Shown: positions 36,581 to 44,698 of the stretch, one piece after another | Layout of the letters: every line of letters starts with the position of its first letter | Numbering within the stretch: position 1 is the first letter of the stretch | DNA from: Phyllobacterium sp. 628 | GTDB lineage: Bacteria; Pseudomonadota; Alphaproteobacteria; Rhizobiales; Rhizobiaceae | Direction: 5' to 3' | DNA length: 64,000 nucleotides | Assembly (NCBI RefSeq): GCF_014189505.1 | Contig: NZ_CP050301.1 | Location: 69,501 to 133,500, forward strand | Translations under genes and position numbers: made by a program | The notes under the pieces: generated by a model | Database searches by the model: none | Told to the model about the DNA's origin: nothing | Seen by the model: the letters and a program-made list of their open reading frames with translations, nothing else

Positions 36581-36634
36581 ATACACACTTCAAACAGACA
36601 AGCTTGTCGAACCACGCTCCCCAAATGCCATCTG

Positions 36635-37588
36635 TTAAACCAGAGGCTTTAACCCGGCTTCTATCGAAGCCCGTTTGCCTTCAAGGAACGGCGGCAGGGA
36701 CAGGCCCTCACCCAGCGTTTCCAGCGGCTCATCAACGGTGAAGCCCGGACCATCCGTAGCAATCTCAAACAGAATGCCGTTTGGCTCACGGAAATACAGC
36801 GAGCGGAAGTAATAGCGCTCGACCTCACCGCTTGATGGCATGCGGAAGCTCTTCAGACGCTCCGTCCATTCATGCAATTGCTGCACATCCGGCGCGCGAA
36901 AAGCCACGTGATGCACGGCACCCGCACCCTGCCGGGCAACGGGAAGATCCGGTTGGACGGCCACATGCAATTCGGCTGCGGGTCCGCCTTCTCCCATGGA
37001 AAAGACATGAACGTGACCAGCACCGTCTGGCGATGGATAGGTATTGGTCTGACGCATATTCATCACGTGCAGAAGAATAGCTTCCGTATTGGTGATGTCA
37101 GGCACGCTGATGGTGATCGGACCAAGGCCCCGGATCTGATGTTCAGCCGGAACCGGGCTTCTGTCCCAAGGATGCGAAGGAGCTGCCCCACCATCATTGA
37201 TCAGGCGAAACCGCTGGCCTTCACCATCTTCAAAATCGAGCGAGTCATATCCGCCAATCTCGGCGATATCCCCGGACTTTACGCTAAGTTCTGTAAACCG
37301 GGCTCTCCACCAATCGAGGCTGGCTTTGCTGCCCACGCGTAAACCCGTACGCGAAATGCTGTGTGTACCGCGCCGCTCCGGGCCAACCGGCCAATCAAAG
37401 AAGGTCAAATCCGTGCCTGGCGTTGCCTCGCCATCGGCATAGAACAGATGGTAAGCGCTGGTGTCGTCCTGATTGACTGTCTTTTTTACCAGCCGCAGTC
37501 CTAGGGTTTGCGTATAGAAGCGCAGATTCTCCGGCGCATTGGCCGTGATAGCAGTCAGGTGGTGGATACCTGTCAATTGTAAAGTCAT
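36635..37588 (-). CDS. VOC-family ring-cleaving dioxygenase (MhqO-like)
   Basis: 317 aa with two VOC halves: [20 protein letters not shown] at the N-terminus and [18 protein letters not shown] in the second half, plus conserved [16 protein letters not shown] near the end. The His/Glu metal ligands of extradiol-type glyoxalases are present. Members act in detoxification of quinones and catechol-like compounds. Divergent from the LysR gene, suggesting control by it. It is separated from the fused VOC-hydrolase gene only by the IS110 element, so the two probably formed one locus. Confidence 0.87.
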   Translation of the reverse strand: MTLQLTGIHHLTAITANAPENLRFYTQTLGLRLVKKTVNQDDTSAYHLFYADGEATPGTDLTFFDWPVGPERRGTHSISRTGLRVGSKASLDWWRARFTELSVKSGDIAEIGGYDSLDFEDGEGQRFRLINDGGAAPSHPWDRSPVPAEHQIRGLGPITISVPDITNTEAILLHVMNMRQTNTYPSPDGAGHVHVFSMGEGGPAAELHVAVQPDLPVARQGAGAVHHVAFRAPDVQQLHEWTERLKSFRMPSSGEVERYYFRSLYFREPNGILFEIATDGPGFTVDEPLETLGEGLSLPPFLEGKRASIEAGLKPLV

Positions 37589-37718
37589 CGAAGCCTCCTG
37601 AATTGGATTGCAAGGCGTTCATTCGCCGTTGGGGTGAATATCTGCGCTGTTGGCCGGAAAATAAACAGCGGTTCTGCCCAACTCATGTTCTGAAAAATCG
37701 AACCAAAATCACAAATCT

Positions 37719-37753
37719 GTCTTTTATGGCGGAGATTAGTCCTTTATAGCAGA
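37719..37753. promoter_or_regulatory. Direct-repeat candidate operator of the LysR regulator
   Basis: Two 15-nt repeats GTCTTTTATGGCGGA and GTCCTTTATAGCAGA start 20 bp apart, exactly two helical turns, and end 3 bp before the LysR start codon in the divergent gap. A regulator or its autorepression site could use them; inferred. Confidence 0.45.
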
Positions 37754-37756
37754 ACC

Positions 37757-38704
37757 ATGAAGTGGCGCTTTGAAGACCTGCTGACATTTCTGGACGTGAT
37801 GGATACCGGCAGCATTACGCTGAGTGCCGCCCGGCTCAATCTGTCAAAATCCGTCATCAGCAAACGCATTACTGATCTGGAGGCAGCGCTTGGAACCGAA
37901 CTGTTCCAGCGCTCGCCCCGAAAATTGCTGGCTACCGACAATGCGCGTGCGTTTGTTGAACGCATCAGGCCTCTCGTGCGCGACATTCTGGAAGCGGCTG
38001 ATACCGTGGGCGAACGGTACAGCGCCATTCGGGGCACATTGCGCATTACCGCACCCATGACATTTGGCACACTTTATCTCAGCCGGATGATCGCGGACTT
38101 CGCCCGGCAATATCCCGAGCTTGAAATCGCTGTCGAACTCGATGACCGCATGGTCGATCTGGTGCGCGGCGGCTTCGACGTGGGTATTCGCATCGGCATT
38201 CTGAAAGATTCAAGCCTGATTGCCCGCAAACTTTGCAACGATCCGCGTGTCATATGCTGCAGCCCGGATTTTGCAGCAGCAAACGGCCTGCCGCAAAGTC
38301 TTGAACAACTCAGCTCCTTCGCCTGCATTGATTATTCCAATGTCAACACCAGCCAGCTCTGGCAATTTGAAAATCCGGATTCGCCGAATGAGCCAATTTC
38401 GGTTGCCATGCATGGACGTATCGTCGACAACAATGGTGAAGCCATGCGCGATATGGCCATCGCCGGTTTGGGGCTGGTCCTGCTCCCCATGTTCATCTGC
38501 GCCGATGCCCTGCGCAATGGCACACTCATTCCGGTGCTGCCGGATGCCAAGCCATTGCCGTACAAAATATACGCGGTCTATCCGCCAACACGGCATGTTT
38601 CAGCCAAAGTGAGAACCTTTATCGACCATCTCAAGCGCCATATTGGTGAGCCTCCCCTCTGGCAGATGACCGACCTGTTACAGCCTGAACAGAGCGAGAC
38701 CTGA
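37757..38704 (+). CDS. LysR-family transcriptional regulator
   Basis: 315 aa. N-terminal winged helix (FLDVMDTGSITLSAARLNLSKSVISKRITDLEA), then a periplasmic-binding-like effector domain. Divergently transcribed from the VOC gene 168 bp away, the classical layout for a LysR activator and its target. Probably senses an aromatic or quinone-like electrophile, by context only. Confidence 0.88.
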   Translation: MKWRFEDLLTFLDVMDTGSITLSAARLNLSKSVISKRITDLEAALGTELFQRSPRKLLATDNARAFVERIRPLVRDILEAADTVGERYSAIRGTLRITAPMTFGTLYLSRMIADFARQYPELEIAVELDDRMVDLVRGGFDVGIRIGILKDSSLIARKLCNDPRVICCSPDFAAANGLPQSLEQLSSFACIDYSNVNTSQLWQFENPDSPNEPISVAMHGRIVDNNGEAMRDMAIAGLGLVLLPMFICADALRNGTLIPVLPDAKPLPYKIYAVYPPTRHVSAKVRTFIDHLKRHIGEPPLWQMTDLLQPEQSET

Positions 38705-38902
38705 AGAATCAGCCAGCGAATCACTCTGCTGGATTTGTGCGCCCGATCAGGCCCCGATTTGGAAATTCATAGCCGGATTTGCAAAACACCCTGTAAACAC
38801 TGGGTATAAACCCCGAAAATGCGTGCTATTCCTGATGACAGGGCGGGAAACGCGTGCCATACAGACGCCTTCGATCAACGAATATACTGAGGAAACCGCC
38901 AA

Positions 38903-39178
38903 ATGAATACGTCCGATCTTATCGAGAAGCTCGTCGCTGATCAGGGTCTTACAAAGGTTCAGTCCAAGGCGATTGTTGATAGCGTTCTTAAGGGCATCAC
39001 CGATGCCGTCGTCGCAGGCGACGAAGTTTCGCTGCCAGGCTTCGGCAAGTTCAAGGTACAGTCGCGCGCCGCTCGCGAAGGCCGTAACCCTGCAACTGGC
39101 GCAACGATCAAGATCGCAGCTTCCAAGAAGGTTGCCTTCCAGCCTGCTAAGGCTCTGAAGGATGCCCTCAACGGCTAA
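38903..39178 (+). CDS. hupB: HU-family histone-like DNA-binding protein
   Basis: 91 aa, MNTSDLIEKLVADQGLTKVQ, with the DNA-binding arm containing GRNPATGATIKIAASK and the C-terminal FQPAKALKDALNG. A nucleoid protein that bends DNA. Stand-alone gene with a strong terminator 25 bp downstream. A GAGGAAACC ribosome site precedes the ATG. Confidence 0.96.
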   Translation: MNTSDLIEKLVADQGLTKVQSKAIVDSVLKGITDAVVAGDEVSLPGFGKFKVQSRAAREGRNPATGATIKIAASKKVAFQPAKALKDALNG

Positions 39179-39200
39179 TTGCCGTTTTTGGTGATTTCAG

Positions 39201-39230
39201 AAAAGGCGGTGCTTCGGCGCCGCCTTTTTT
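39201..39230 (+). terminator. Rho-independent terminator of hupB
   Basis: 8-bp stem GGCGGTGC / GCGCCGCC (one G-T pair) with a TTCG tetraloop and TTTTTT. Flanking A-run and T-run make it possibly bidirectional, serving the convergent acetyltransferase gene as well. Confidence 0.9.
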
Positions 39231-39759
39231 ATTGGCTCATATTCCGTTCGAACCTGTACAGGATAACACGGTCGCCATCTTCAACAAATTCATCAATTGG
39301 TCTAAAGCCAGCCGCCTCGGATGCTCTTATTGCCGTGACGTTCTGCGCATTGTGCGAGATATAGGCAAAGCGCTCTTCGTTGAAATGCGGAAAGGCAATC
39401 TGCGACAAATATTGTTTCAGCATGCGTTGTCCAAAGCCTCTGCCAAGATAAGCAGGCTCGCCGATGAACAGATCGAGGCTGATCCCATGGTCGAGGCCGG
39501 GCAACTCAGCCCAATCCTCATAATCGACGTTTCTATAGCATTGCAGATAACCGAAAGGCTGTTCGCCATAATAGGAAATATGGCAGATATCCGGCGTTTC
39601 GCCGGTGAACAGCGGCCCATACTCCTCTGCCACCTCACGCGGCGTAATGGGGTCCAGTTGATAAAACGCGCGCACATGCGATGTCATCAGCCATCGTGCC
39701 ATCAACGGCAGATAAGATAGTGATGCCGGACGGAAGGTGATTGCAGGGTTTTCAGCCAC
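39229..39759 (-). CDS. GNAT acetyltransferase (AAC(6')-like fold)
   Basis: 176 aa with the acetyl-CoA-binding segment IGEPAYLGRGFGQRMLKQYL and conserved N-terminal and C-terminal strands, closest in layout to the acetyltransferase-8/AAC(6') group (ISLDLFIGEP, ITAIRASEAAGF-like NVTAIRASEAAGF). The substrate is not evident, and drug resistance should not be assumed. Overlaps the upstream SRPBCC gene by 8 bp, so they are coexpressed. Confidence 0.78.
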   Translation of the reverse strand: MAENPAITFRPASLSYLPLMARWLMTSHVRAFYQLDPITPREVAEEYGPLFTGETPDICHISYYGEQPFGYLQCYRNVDYEDWAELPGLDHGISLDLFIGEPAYLGRGFGQRMLKQYLSQIAFPHFNEERFAYISHNAQNVTAIRASEAAGFRPIDEFVEDGDRVILYRFERNMSQ

Positions 39760-40204
39760 CCTGGTTCACCGCCATTTGATTGACAAATCGCGTCAGGCTG
39801 TCGAGCGCTCCGTCCCAGCCTTCCGCATGCCGGTCGCGCGCGGCGACGTCGTGGAACTTTTCGTGGATCAGCGTCAGCAATGTACCATCGGCGACACCCT
39901 TCAGCACCAGCGTCACCAGCGACTCGCGATCGGGCAAGGTGATCCAGACCCAGGTAAACGCCAGACGTTCCTCAACAATGACTTCGCAGTAGATGCCGCT
40001 GATATCATGCTGCTCGCGGTCAGGCGTTTGAAAGACAATGTGGAATTTCCCACCAACGCGCGGTTCTGCCTCCGCTTTCAGCGTTTTGGCGCCTGCCGGT
40101 CCCCACCAACGCACAATCATGGAAGGATCGGTCCACGCCGCCCAAACGAGGCTGGGCGGCGCCTTCAGATGACGTTTGAGCATCAGAGAAGGTGCAACAG
40201 CCAT
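39752..40204 (-). CDS. SRPBCC / AHSA1-family protein
   Basis: 150 aa. An Activator-of-Hsp90-like START-fold domain: RHLKAPPSLVWAAWTDPSMIVRWWGP at the N-terminus and LTLIHEKFHD towards the end, typical of this hydrophobic-ligand family of largely unknown function. The ATG at 40204 follows AGGGAGAG. Coupled to the acetyltransferase gene by overlap. Confidence 0.82.
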   Translation of the reverse strand: MAVAPSLMLKRHLKAPPSLVWAAWTDPSMIVRWWGPAGAKTLKAEAEPRVGGKFHIVFQTPDREQHDISGIYCEVIVEERLAFTWVWITLPDRESLVTLVLKGVADGTLLTLIHEKFHDVAARDRHAEGWDGALDSLTRFVNQMAVNQGG

Positions 40205-40525
40205 TCTTTCTCTCCCTAAAGAGGCGCGAAACGTCATTGGATGTCGGTCGGGACATGTTACTTGATGATCACCAGCGCTTTATGTCAATGCTGCGTTTTA
40301 CTGGTAATGTGACCATGCAATATCCGCCACCTCTGGAAAAACAGTGCATTTTGCCATAAAACCGCCCTGTCTTTATCGCAGGTGACATCTGCGTGATTGA
40401 GCAATTTCATCCGTTGCAGTAAGTCTTTATCAACTATAACGGATGCAAATATGATGCTGTGGGCGGCAATCCACGCGATTTCGACAGGTTTAACGCGACA
40501 AGGCAAACTGGTAACAGCTGCGAAG
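40205..40525. other. Divergent intergenic region, no gene seen
   Basis: 321 bp between the SRPBCC and L,D-transpeptidase starts. It must contain both promoters; an in-frame extension of the transpeptidase frame runs back to 40397 but has no ribosome site. I see no repeat or RNA structure I would name. Confidence 0.5.
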
Positions 40526-41770
40526 ATGAAAATACCAACGCATATCCTTGCACCTCTTCTTTTGACTCTGTTCCTGGCGGGCTGTCAGGGCTCATCGGTC
40601 GAAGACCTTGCGCCAAAGTCTGAAAAGCAGCTGTCCGAAAAGCTGGTCAAGCTGATGAAGACCAAGGGTATGAGCATGACCGCGCCGGTCATGGTGCGCA
40701 TCTTCAAGGAAGAAAGCGTGCTTGAAGTGTGGAAGCGGAAAGACAATGGCCGCTACGACATCGTCACCAGCTACAAAATCTGCAAGTGGTCCGGCAAGCT
40801 TGGTCCGAAATTCATTGAAGGTGACCGCCAGGCACCGGAAGGCTTCTATTCGGTACGCCCGGGACAGATGAACCCGAAATCCAGCTATTACCTTTCTTTC
40901 AATACCGGTTTCCCCAACGCGCTTGACAGCGCACTCGGCCGTACTGGCGCTAATCTGATGGTGCATGGCGCATGCTCGTCATCCGGCTGCTATTCCATGA
41001 CAGACGCTCAAGTGCAGGAAATCTATGCCTTCGCGCGTGATGCTTTCAAAGGCGGACAGGACTCCATCCAGCTGCAGGCATTTCCGTTCCGTATGACCGC
41101 TGCCAACATGGCGCGTTACAAGGACGATCCCAACTACCCCTTCTGGAAGAACCTGAAAGAAGGTTACGACCATTTCGAGATCACCAAAGTGCCACCGAAG
41201 GTGGATGTGTGCGAGAAGAAATATGTCTTCAACAACACAACCGACCCGAATGCGCCGATCGCAGCAACGGCAACCTGTCCGCCAATGCAGCAACCCGAAA
41301 CACTCAAGATGGCTTACCAGAGCTATCAGACCACCTATGACGCAGCATTCACATCCATGGCCGGCAAAGGCAGCATCCAGCCGCCAAGCCGGTCTATTCA
41401 GGGTTTGAACGAAGCCAAGATCATTGCTGAATGGAGCGCCCGGCGCTCACGCGGTGAACGGGTCACGCAGGAACCACCGTCATTGTCTCCGCAGGACAAG
41501 GATGCCGCGCTGAAGCCACAGGTTATGGTTCGCCTTGCATCAGCAGTCGCAGCCGATAAGGCGCGCGAAGAGCGTGATGCCAGCAAGAGACATCGCATGA
41601 CCGTTGCCGCCATACCGGCCACAACCGCATCGACAGCCAATCAGGTTGCAGCAAATGTTGCACCGGCTGCACAGACACCAATACCCGCTGCTGCTCCTGC
41701 CCAAGTGCAGGACGTCGCGGCACCCGCCGAACCGGCAAAGAAGGCCTGGTGGAAGATCATCGGCAATTGA
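40526..41770 (+). CDS. L,D-transpeptidase lipoprotein (YafK/YkuD type)
   Basis: 414 aa. The ATG at 40526 gives a lipoprotein signal: KIPTHILAPLLLTLFLAGC with the lipobox Cys at residue 19. The YkuD catalytic motif is complete: HGACSSSGCYSM, with the nucleophile Cys. Such enzymes cross-link peptidoglycan or attach proteins. The long C-terminal part (from ~residue 250) is Ala/Pro-rich and probably disordered. tusA follows 33 bp downstream. Confidence 0.87.
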   Translation: MKIPTHILAPLLLTLFLAGCQGSSVEDLAPKSEKQLSEKLVKLMKTKGMSMTAPVMVRIFKEESVLEVWKRKDNGRYDIVTSYKICKWSGKLGPKFIEGDRQAPEGFYSVRPGQMNPKSSYYLSFNTGFPNALDSALGRTGANLMVHGACSSSGCYSMTDAQVQEIYAFARDAFKGGQDSIQLQAFPFRMTAANMARYKDDPNYPFWKNLKEGYDHFEITKVPPKVDVCEKKYVFNNTTDPNAPIAATATCPPMQQPETLKMAYQSYQTTYDAAFTSMAGKGSIQPPSRSIQGLNEAKIIAEWSARRSRGERVTQEPPSLSPQDKDAALKPQVMVRLASAVAADKAREERDASKRHRMTVAAIPATTASTANQVAANVAPAAQTPIPAAAPAQVQDVAAPAEPAKKAWWKIIGN

Positions 41771-41803
41771 GCATTTCGCGTTGTTGCACCCGGAGTGCTC
41801 GTC

Positions 41804-42028
41804 ATGTCAGCTGATATCTATGATTTGCGCGGCCTGAACTGCCCGCTGCCGGTTCTGAAAACCCGAAAACGCCTGGAGACCATGCCCGCAGGTACACGTC
41901 TTTGGGTAGAAACCAGCGATCCACTTGCTGTTATCGACATGCCCAATTTCTGCGTCACAGATGGCCATCAACTTATTGAAACGGTGACAATCGATGGCGG
42001 TCACCGCTTCCACATCGAGCGCGGATAG
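41804..42028 (+). CDS. tusA: TusA-family sulfur carrier
   Basis: 74 aa with the defining CPxP motif (GLNCPLPVLKT, sulfur-carrying Cys at residue 13). Relays sulfur for tRNA thiolation or molybdopterin. The ATG at 41804 is chosen over a 3-codon upstream ATG because MSADIYDLRG is the family-like start. Whether it is TusA itself or a TusA-like carrier is not settled. Confidence 0.88.
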   Translation: MSADIYDLRGLNCPLPVLKTRKRLETMPAGTRLWVETSDPLAVIDMPNFCVTDGHQLIETVTIDGGHRFHIERG

Positions 42029-42051
42029 ACTTTAATCTGCAAAAACTGCGG

Positions 42052-42173
42052 TGCGTGGTTCGACAAGCTCACCATGAGGGAGAGTGTTGGCTGCAATTCC
42101 ACTCGGAAACATTACAGAATTTGGCTCCCTGCAATCCTCCATCTCCCTCATGGTGAGCTTGTCGAACCACGCA
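42052..42173. repeat. Intergenic long palindrome (copy C)
   Basis: Arms 42052-42083 and 42142-42173 are reverse complements and match copies A and B, with an internal core of ~58 bp. Lies between the tusA and cobW-like genes, both of which end here, so it may act as a shared 3' structure. Confidence 0.9.
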
Positions 42174-42210
42174 TCGCATGTCCTGCACCGCCCAAATAAA
42201 TGGGATGCGT

Positions 42211-43380
42211 CTAGATTTTCATGCCCGGTATCGACAGCGGATTGTCGAACAAAGCAGCGCGATCCGGTGTATCGATTTTTGGTTCGTTGAGGAACGCGCT
42301 GAAAAGCTGCATCACGTAGCTTTCCGGCAAATCCTTCACAATCATCACCAGACGTGTTTCGCGCACCGCATCGGGCCATCCCGCCAACCGGACAGGAGGG
42401 TGAAAAATCTGCTGCACACCATGGATAACCAGCGGACGCTCCGGATCGTCAGCCAATTGCACAATGCCTTTGACGCGTAAAAGCTTCTCTCCATGCGCCG
42501 AACGCAACAGGTCGAGAAACATCTCAAAGCTCGAGCGGCTTACCGGTTTATCGTGTTTCAATGAGAAAGACCGTATCGCCGCATCGTGCCGGTTTACATC
42601 GTGATGATGGTGGTGGTGGTGGTGATCATCATGTGAATGATCGTGATCATGGTGGTGGGCATGGTGATCCACCTCCTCGCGCTCATGGTCGCGATCACGA
42701 TAGGCTTCAGCCTTCAACCAGCGTTGCACATCGATGGTCTTTGTCTCAGGGTTATAGACACCGCATTCAAACAGCGCCGCATAACCTGTCCGCTCGTCGC
42801 CAACATCAATGAGATCAGCACCGGGATTAAGCGCCCGCAGACGGGCCCGCAGTGCCGGTAGCCCGGCCGCGGCTTCCGGCAAATCCGTCTTTGTCAAAAC
42901 AATACGATCGGCAACCGCCGCCTGCTTGACGGCCTCTTCATGGACGTCAAGCGTCGCCATGCCATTGACCGCATCAACAGTGGTGATGACCCCATCCACG
43001 CGGAAAGCCTGCAACAATACAGGGTGCCCCATAATTGCGTGCAGGACAGGTGCAGGATCGGCAAGGCCGGTCGTCTCAATGATCACACGCTTCAGGCTTT
43101 TCAATTGCCCCGTCTGTACCCGGTCAATCAGATCGGCCAGCGTGTCCACCAGTTCGCCGCGAACCGTGCAGCAGAGACAGCCATCGGACAGTTCGATAAC
43201 GCCGTCGCTGGCCTTTTCCACCAGCAGGTGATCGATACCCACGTCACCAAACTCGTTGATGATGACAGCCGTATCGGCAAGGGCTGGATCTTTCAACAAG
43301 CGGTTGAGCAAGGTGGTCTTGCCCGACCCCAGAAATCCCGTGAGCACAGAAACCGGAATAGGGGCGAGAAGACCACTCAT
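42211..43380 (-). CDS. CobW/COG0523 GTPase, His-rich metallochaperone-like
   Basis: 389 aa. P-loop GFLGSGKTTLLNR, the metal motif GCLCCTVRG (CxCC), and a His-rich linker (residues ~230-262, with HHAHHHDHDHSHDDHHHHHH), then a CobW C-terminal domain. G3E GTPases of this subgroup deliver zinc, cobalt or iron. The His stretch suggests strong metal storage or buffering. Not a cobalamin operon member; next to a D-Ala-D-Ala carboxypeptidase gene, possibly a metal-related envelope context. Confidence 0.9.
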   Translation of the reverse strand: MSGLLAPIPVSVLTGFLGSGKTTLLNRLLKDPALADTAVIINEFGDVGIDHLLVEKASDGVIELSDGCLCCTVRGELVDTLADLIDRVQTGQLKSLKRVIIETTGLADPAPVLHAIMGHPVLLQAFRVDGVITTVDAVNGMATLDVHEEAVKQAAVADRIVLTKTDLPEAAAGLPALRARLRALNPGADLIDVGDERTGYAALFECGVYNPETKTIDVQRWLKAEAYRDRDHEREEVDHHAHHHDHDHSHDDHHHHHHHHDVNRHDAAIRSFSLKHDKPVSRSSFEMFLDLLRSAHGEKLLRVKGIVQLADDPERPLVIHGVQQIFHPPVRLAGWPDAVRETRLVMIVKDLPESYVMQLFSAFLNEPKIDTPDRAALFDNPLSIPGMKI

Positions 43381-43404
43381 GATAATTTCCTAATGTTGTT
43401 TATT

Positions 43405-44520
43405 TCAATTGACTGTTTTCGCAGCGTCGGCGGCATCAGTCACCGATGCACGCTCAGGCCGCGGAATTGGAATCGGAATACGGCTTAAATCAATGCCTTT
43501 TGAATTGGTCTTGGAAGGAAGCAGCGCCACCAGCTCTGCCTTTGGGTCGTGATCCATCCGGTACATATAGGGTGAGCCCTGTATCATATGCCCTTCCGCA
43601 TCCTTGCCGTCCCAGCTGTCGGAAGCCGCAGCTTCCTTCGAACAGACAGACGGACGCATATTCATGGCCACGTCGCGTGTTGCGGGGCCATATGGCTGCA
43701 ACGCTTCCAGGGTCATTCCTGTCCCGCGCGTCTCGAACCCTTTGGCCAGTAATTCCGCAGCCTTGGTGGCGCGGCGCTCCTGTTTCAACTCGCCCAGAAC
43801 AATGGTGACGATATTCCGGCCATCGCGCGTCGCCGAACCAACCAGATTGAAACCGGAAGGGCAGACAAAGCCTGTTTTCATACCGTCAGCGCCTTGAAAC
43901 CGGCCGATCAAAGCGTTGAAATTCGCCTGAATCTTGTTACCCGTATCAATAGCTTCAATGTCGAAATAATGCATGTATTGCGGAAACTCATGACGCATCT
44001 GCACGGTCAGCACGGCAAGATCGCGTGCTGTCGTATAATGATCGTCCGAATGCAGGCCATTGGGATTCATGAAATGCGAGCCATACATCCCCAGACGTTT
44101 GGCTTCTGCATTCATCAGCACGGCAAACTTTTCGGATGAACCGCCCAAAGTCTCGCCGACAGCCATGGCAACGTCATTTGCCGATTTCACCATCAGGATC
44201 TTAAGGGCATTATCCAGGGTCAGCTGTGACCCTGCTTTGTAGCCCATTTTGCTCGGCGGCTCTTTTGCCGCACGTGCCGTCATCTTGATCGGCGTGTCGA
44301 GTGTAATCTGCCCGGACTCTATCATGCGGAATGCCACGTAAGCCGTCATCAGCTTGGTCAAAGACGCCGGATACCAGCGTTGAAACGCATCTTCCTGTGA
44401 CAAAATCTCGCCGGTACCGACATCAACAGTGATATTTGGGCCCGCAACAGCCGCTGTCGATACACCCGCAATGGTTGACACCACGCAGCCCGAGAGAAAG
44501 AGTGCTACAGTTTTCCGCAT
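43405..44520 (-). CDS. D-alanyl-D-alanine carboxypeptidase (PBP5/6-like)
   Basis: 371 aa; the ATG at 44520 gives a signal peptide (MRKTVALFLSGCVVSTIAGV). All three serine-DD-peptidase motifs are visible: SLTK (nucleophile Ser 53), SAN in KSANDVAM, and KTG in GMKTGFVC. It trims the fifth D-Ala of peptidoglycan peptides in the periplasm. No C-terminal PBP5 anchor helix is obvious. Confidence 0.92.
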   Translation of the reverse strand: MRKTVALFLSGCVVSTIAGVSTAAVAGPNITVDVGTGEILSQEDAFQRWYPASLTKLMTAYVAFRMIESGQITLDTPIKMTARAAKEPPSKMGYKAGSQLTLDNALKILMVKSANDVAMAVGETLGGSSEKFAVLMNAEAKRLGMYGSHFMNPNGLHSDDHYTTARDLAVLTVQMRHEFPQYMHYFDIEAIDTGNKIQANFNALIGRFQGADGMKTGFVCPSGFNLVGSATRDGRNIVTIVLGELKQERRATKAAELLAKGFETRGTGMTLEALQPYGPATRDVAMNMRPSVCSKEAAASDSWDGKDAEGHMIQGSPYMYRMDHDPKAELVALLPSKTNSKGIDLSRIPIPIPRPERASVTDAADAAKTVN

Positions 44521-44698
44521 TCCAGATATCCAGCCTGTCTGTATAAAGAACCAGGGAAATGGCCTTGTGAATTCATTGCCGGGCTTCCCGCCGGGTCGCA
44601 ATGGCCTTATCTACCCTATGTGGCAGGCAAAAGGCAAAACACCTTTATCCTGTTCACTGAATTGTCAGATTTTATTTGCACGTGGAGTTGAACCAGAT

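Larger units (their letters stand above)
35450..36600. mobile_element. IS110-family insertion sequence
   Basis: 1,151 bp between two copies of a 2-bp core (AG on the plus strand, CT on the transposase strand, at 35448-35449 and 36601-36602). No terminal inverted repeats, as usual for IS110; there is only a subterminal 8-bp TGTTTGAA / TTCAAACA pair (35462-35469, 36589-36596). The transposase is on the minus strand and stops ~10 bp from one end. The other end is a ~190-bp noncoding stretch. It interrupts the right arm of palindrome copy B, so the empty site can be reconstructed. Confidence 0.88.
35346..36617. repeat. Intergenic long palindrome (copy B), split by the IS110 insertion
   Basis: The left arm GCGTGGTTCGACAAGC, then TCACCATGAGGGAGAG, is at 35346-35377. 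The right arm starts with CCCTCATGGTGAG (ending 35449) and resumes after the insertion as AGCTTGTCGAACCACGC (36601-36617). Joined, it equals the right arm of copies A and C. The break falls between TGGTGAG and CTTGTCG. Confidence 0.88.

Noticed and set aside
39229..39759. Aminoglycoside resistance gene
   Set aside because: Only the general GNAT fold of the AAC(6') type can be seen; nothing shows drug specificity, and the neighbours are ordinary.
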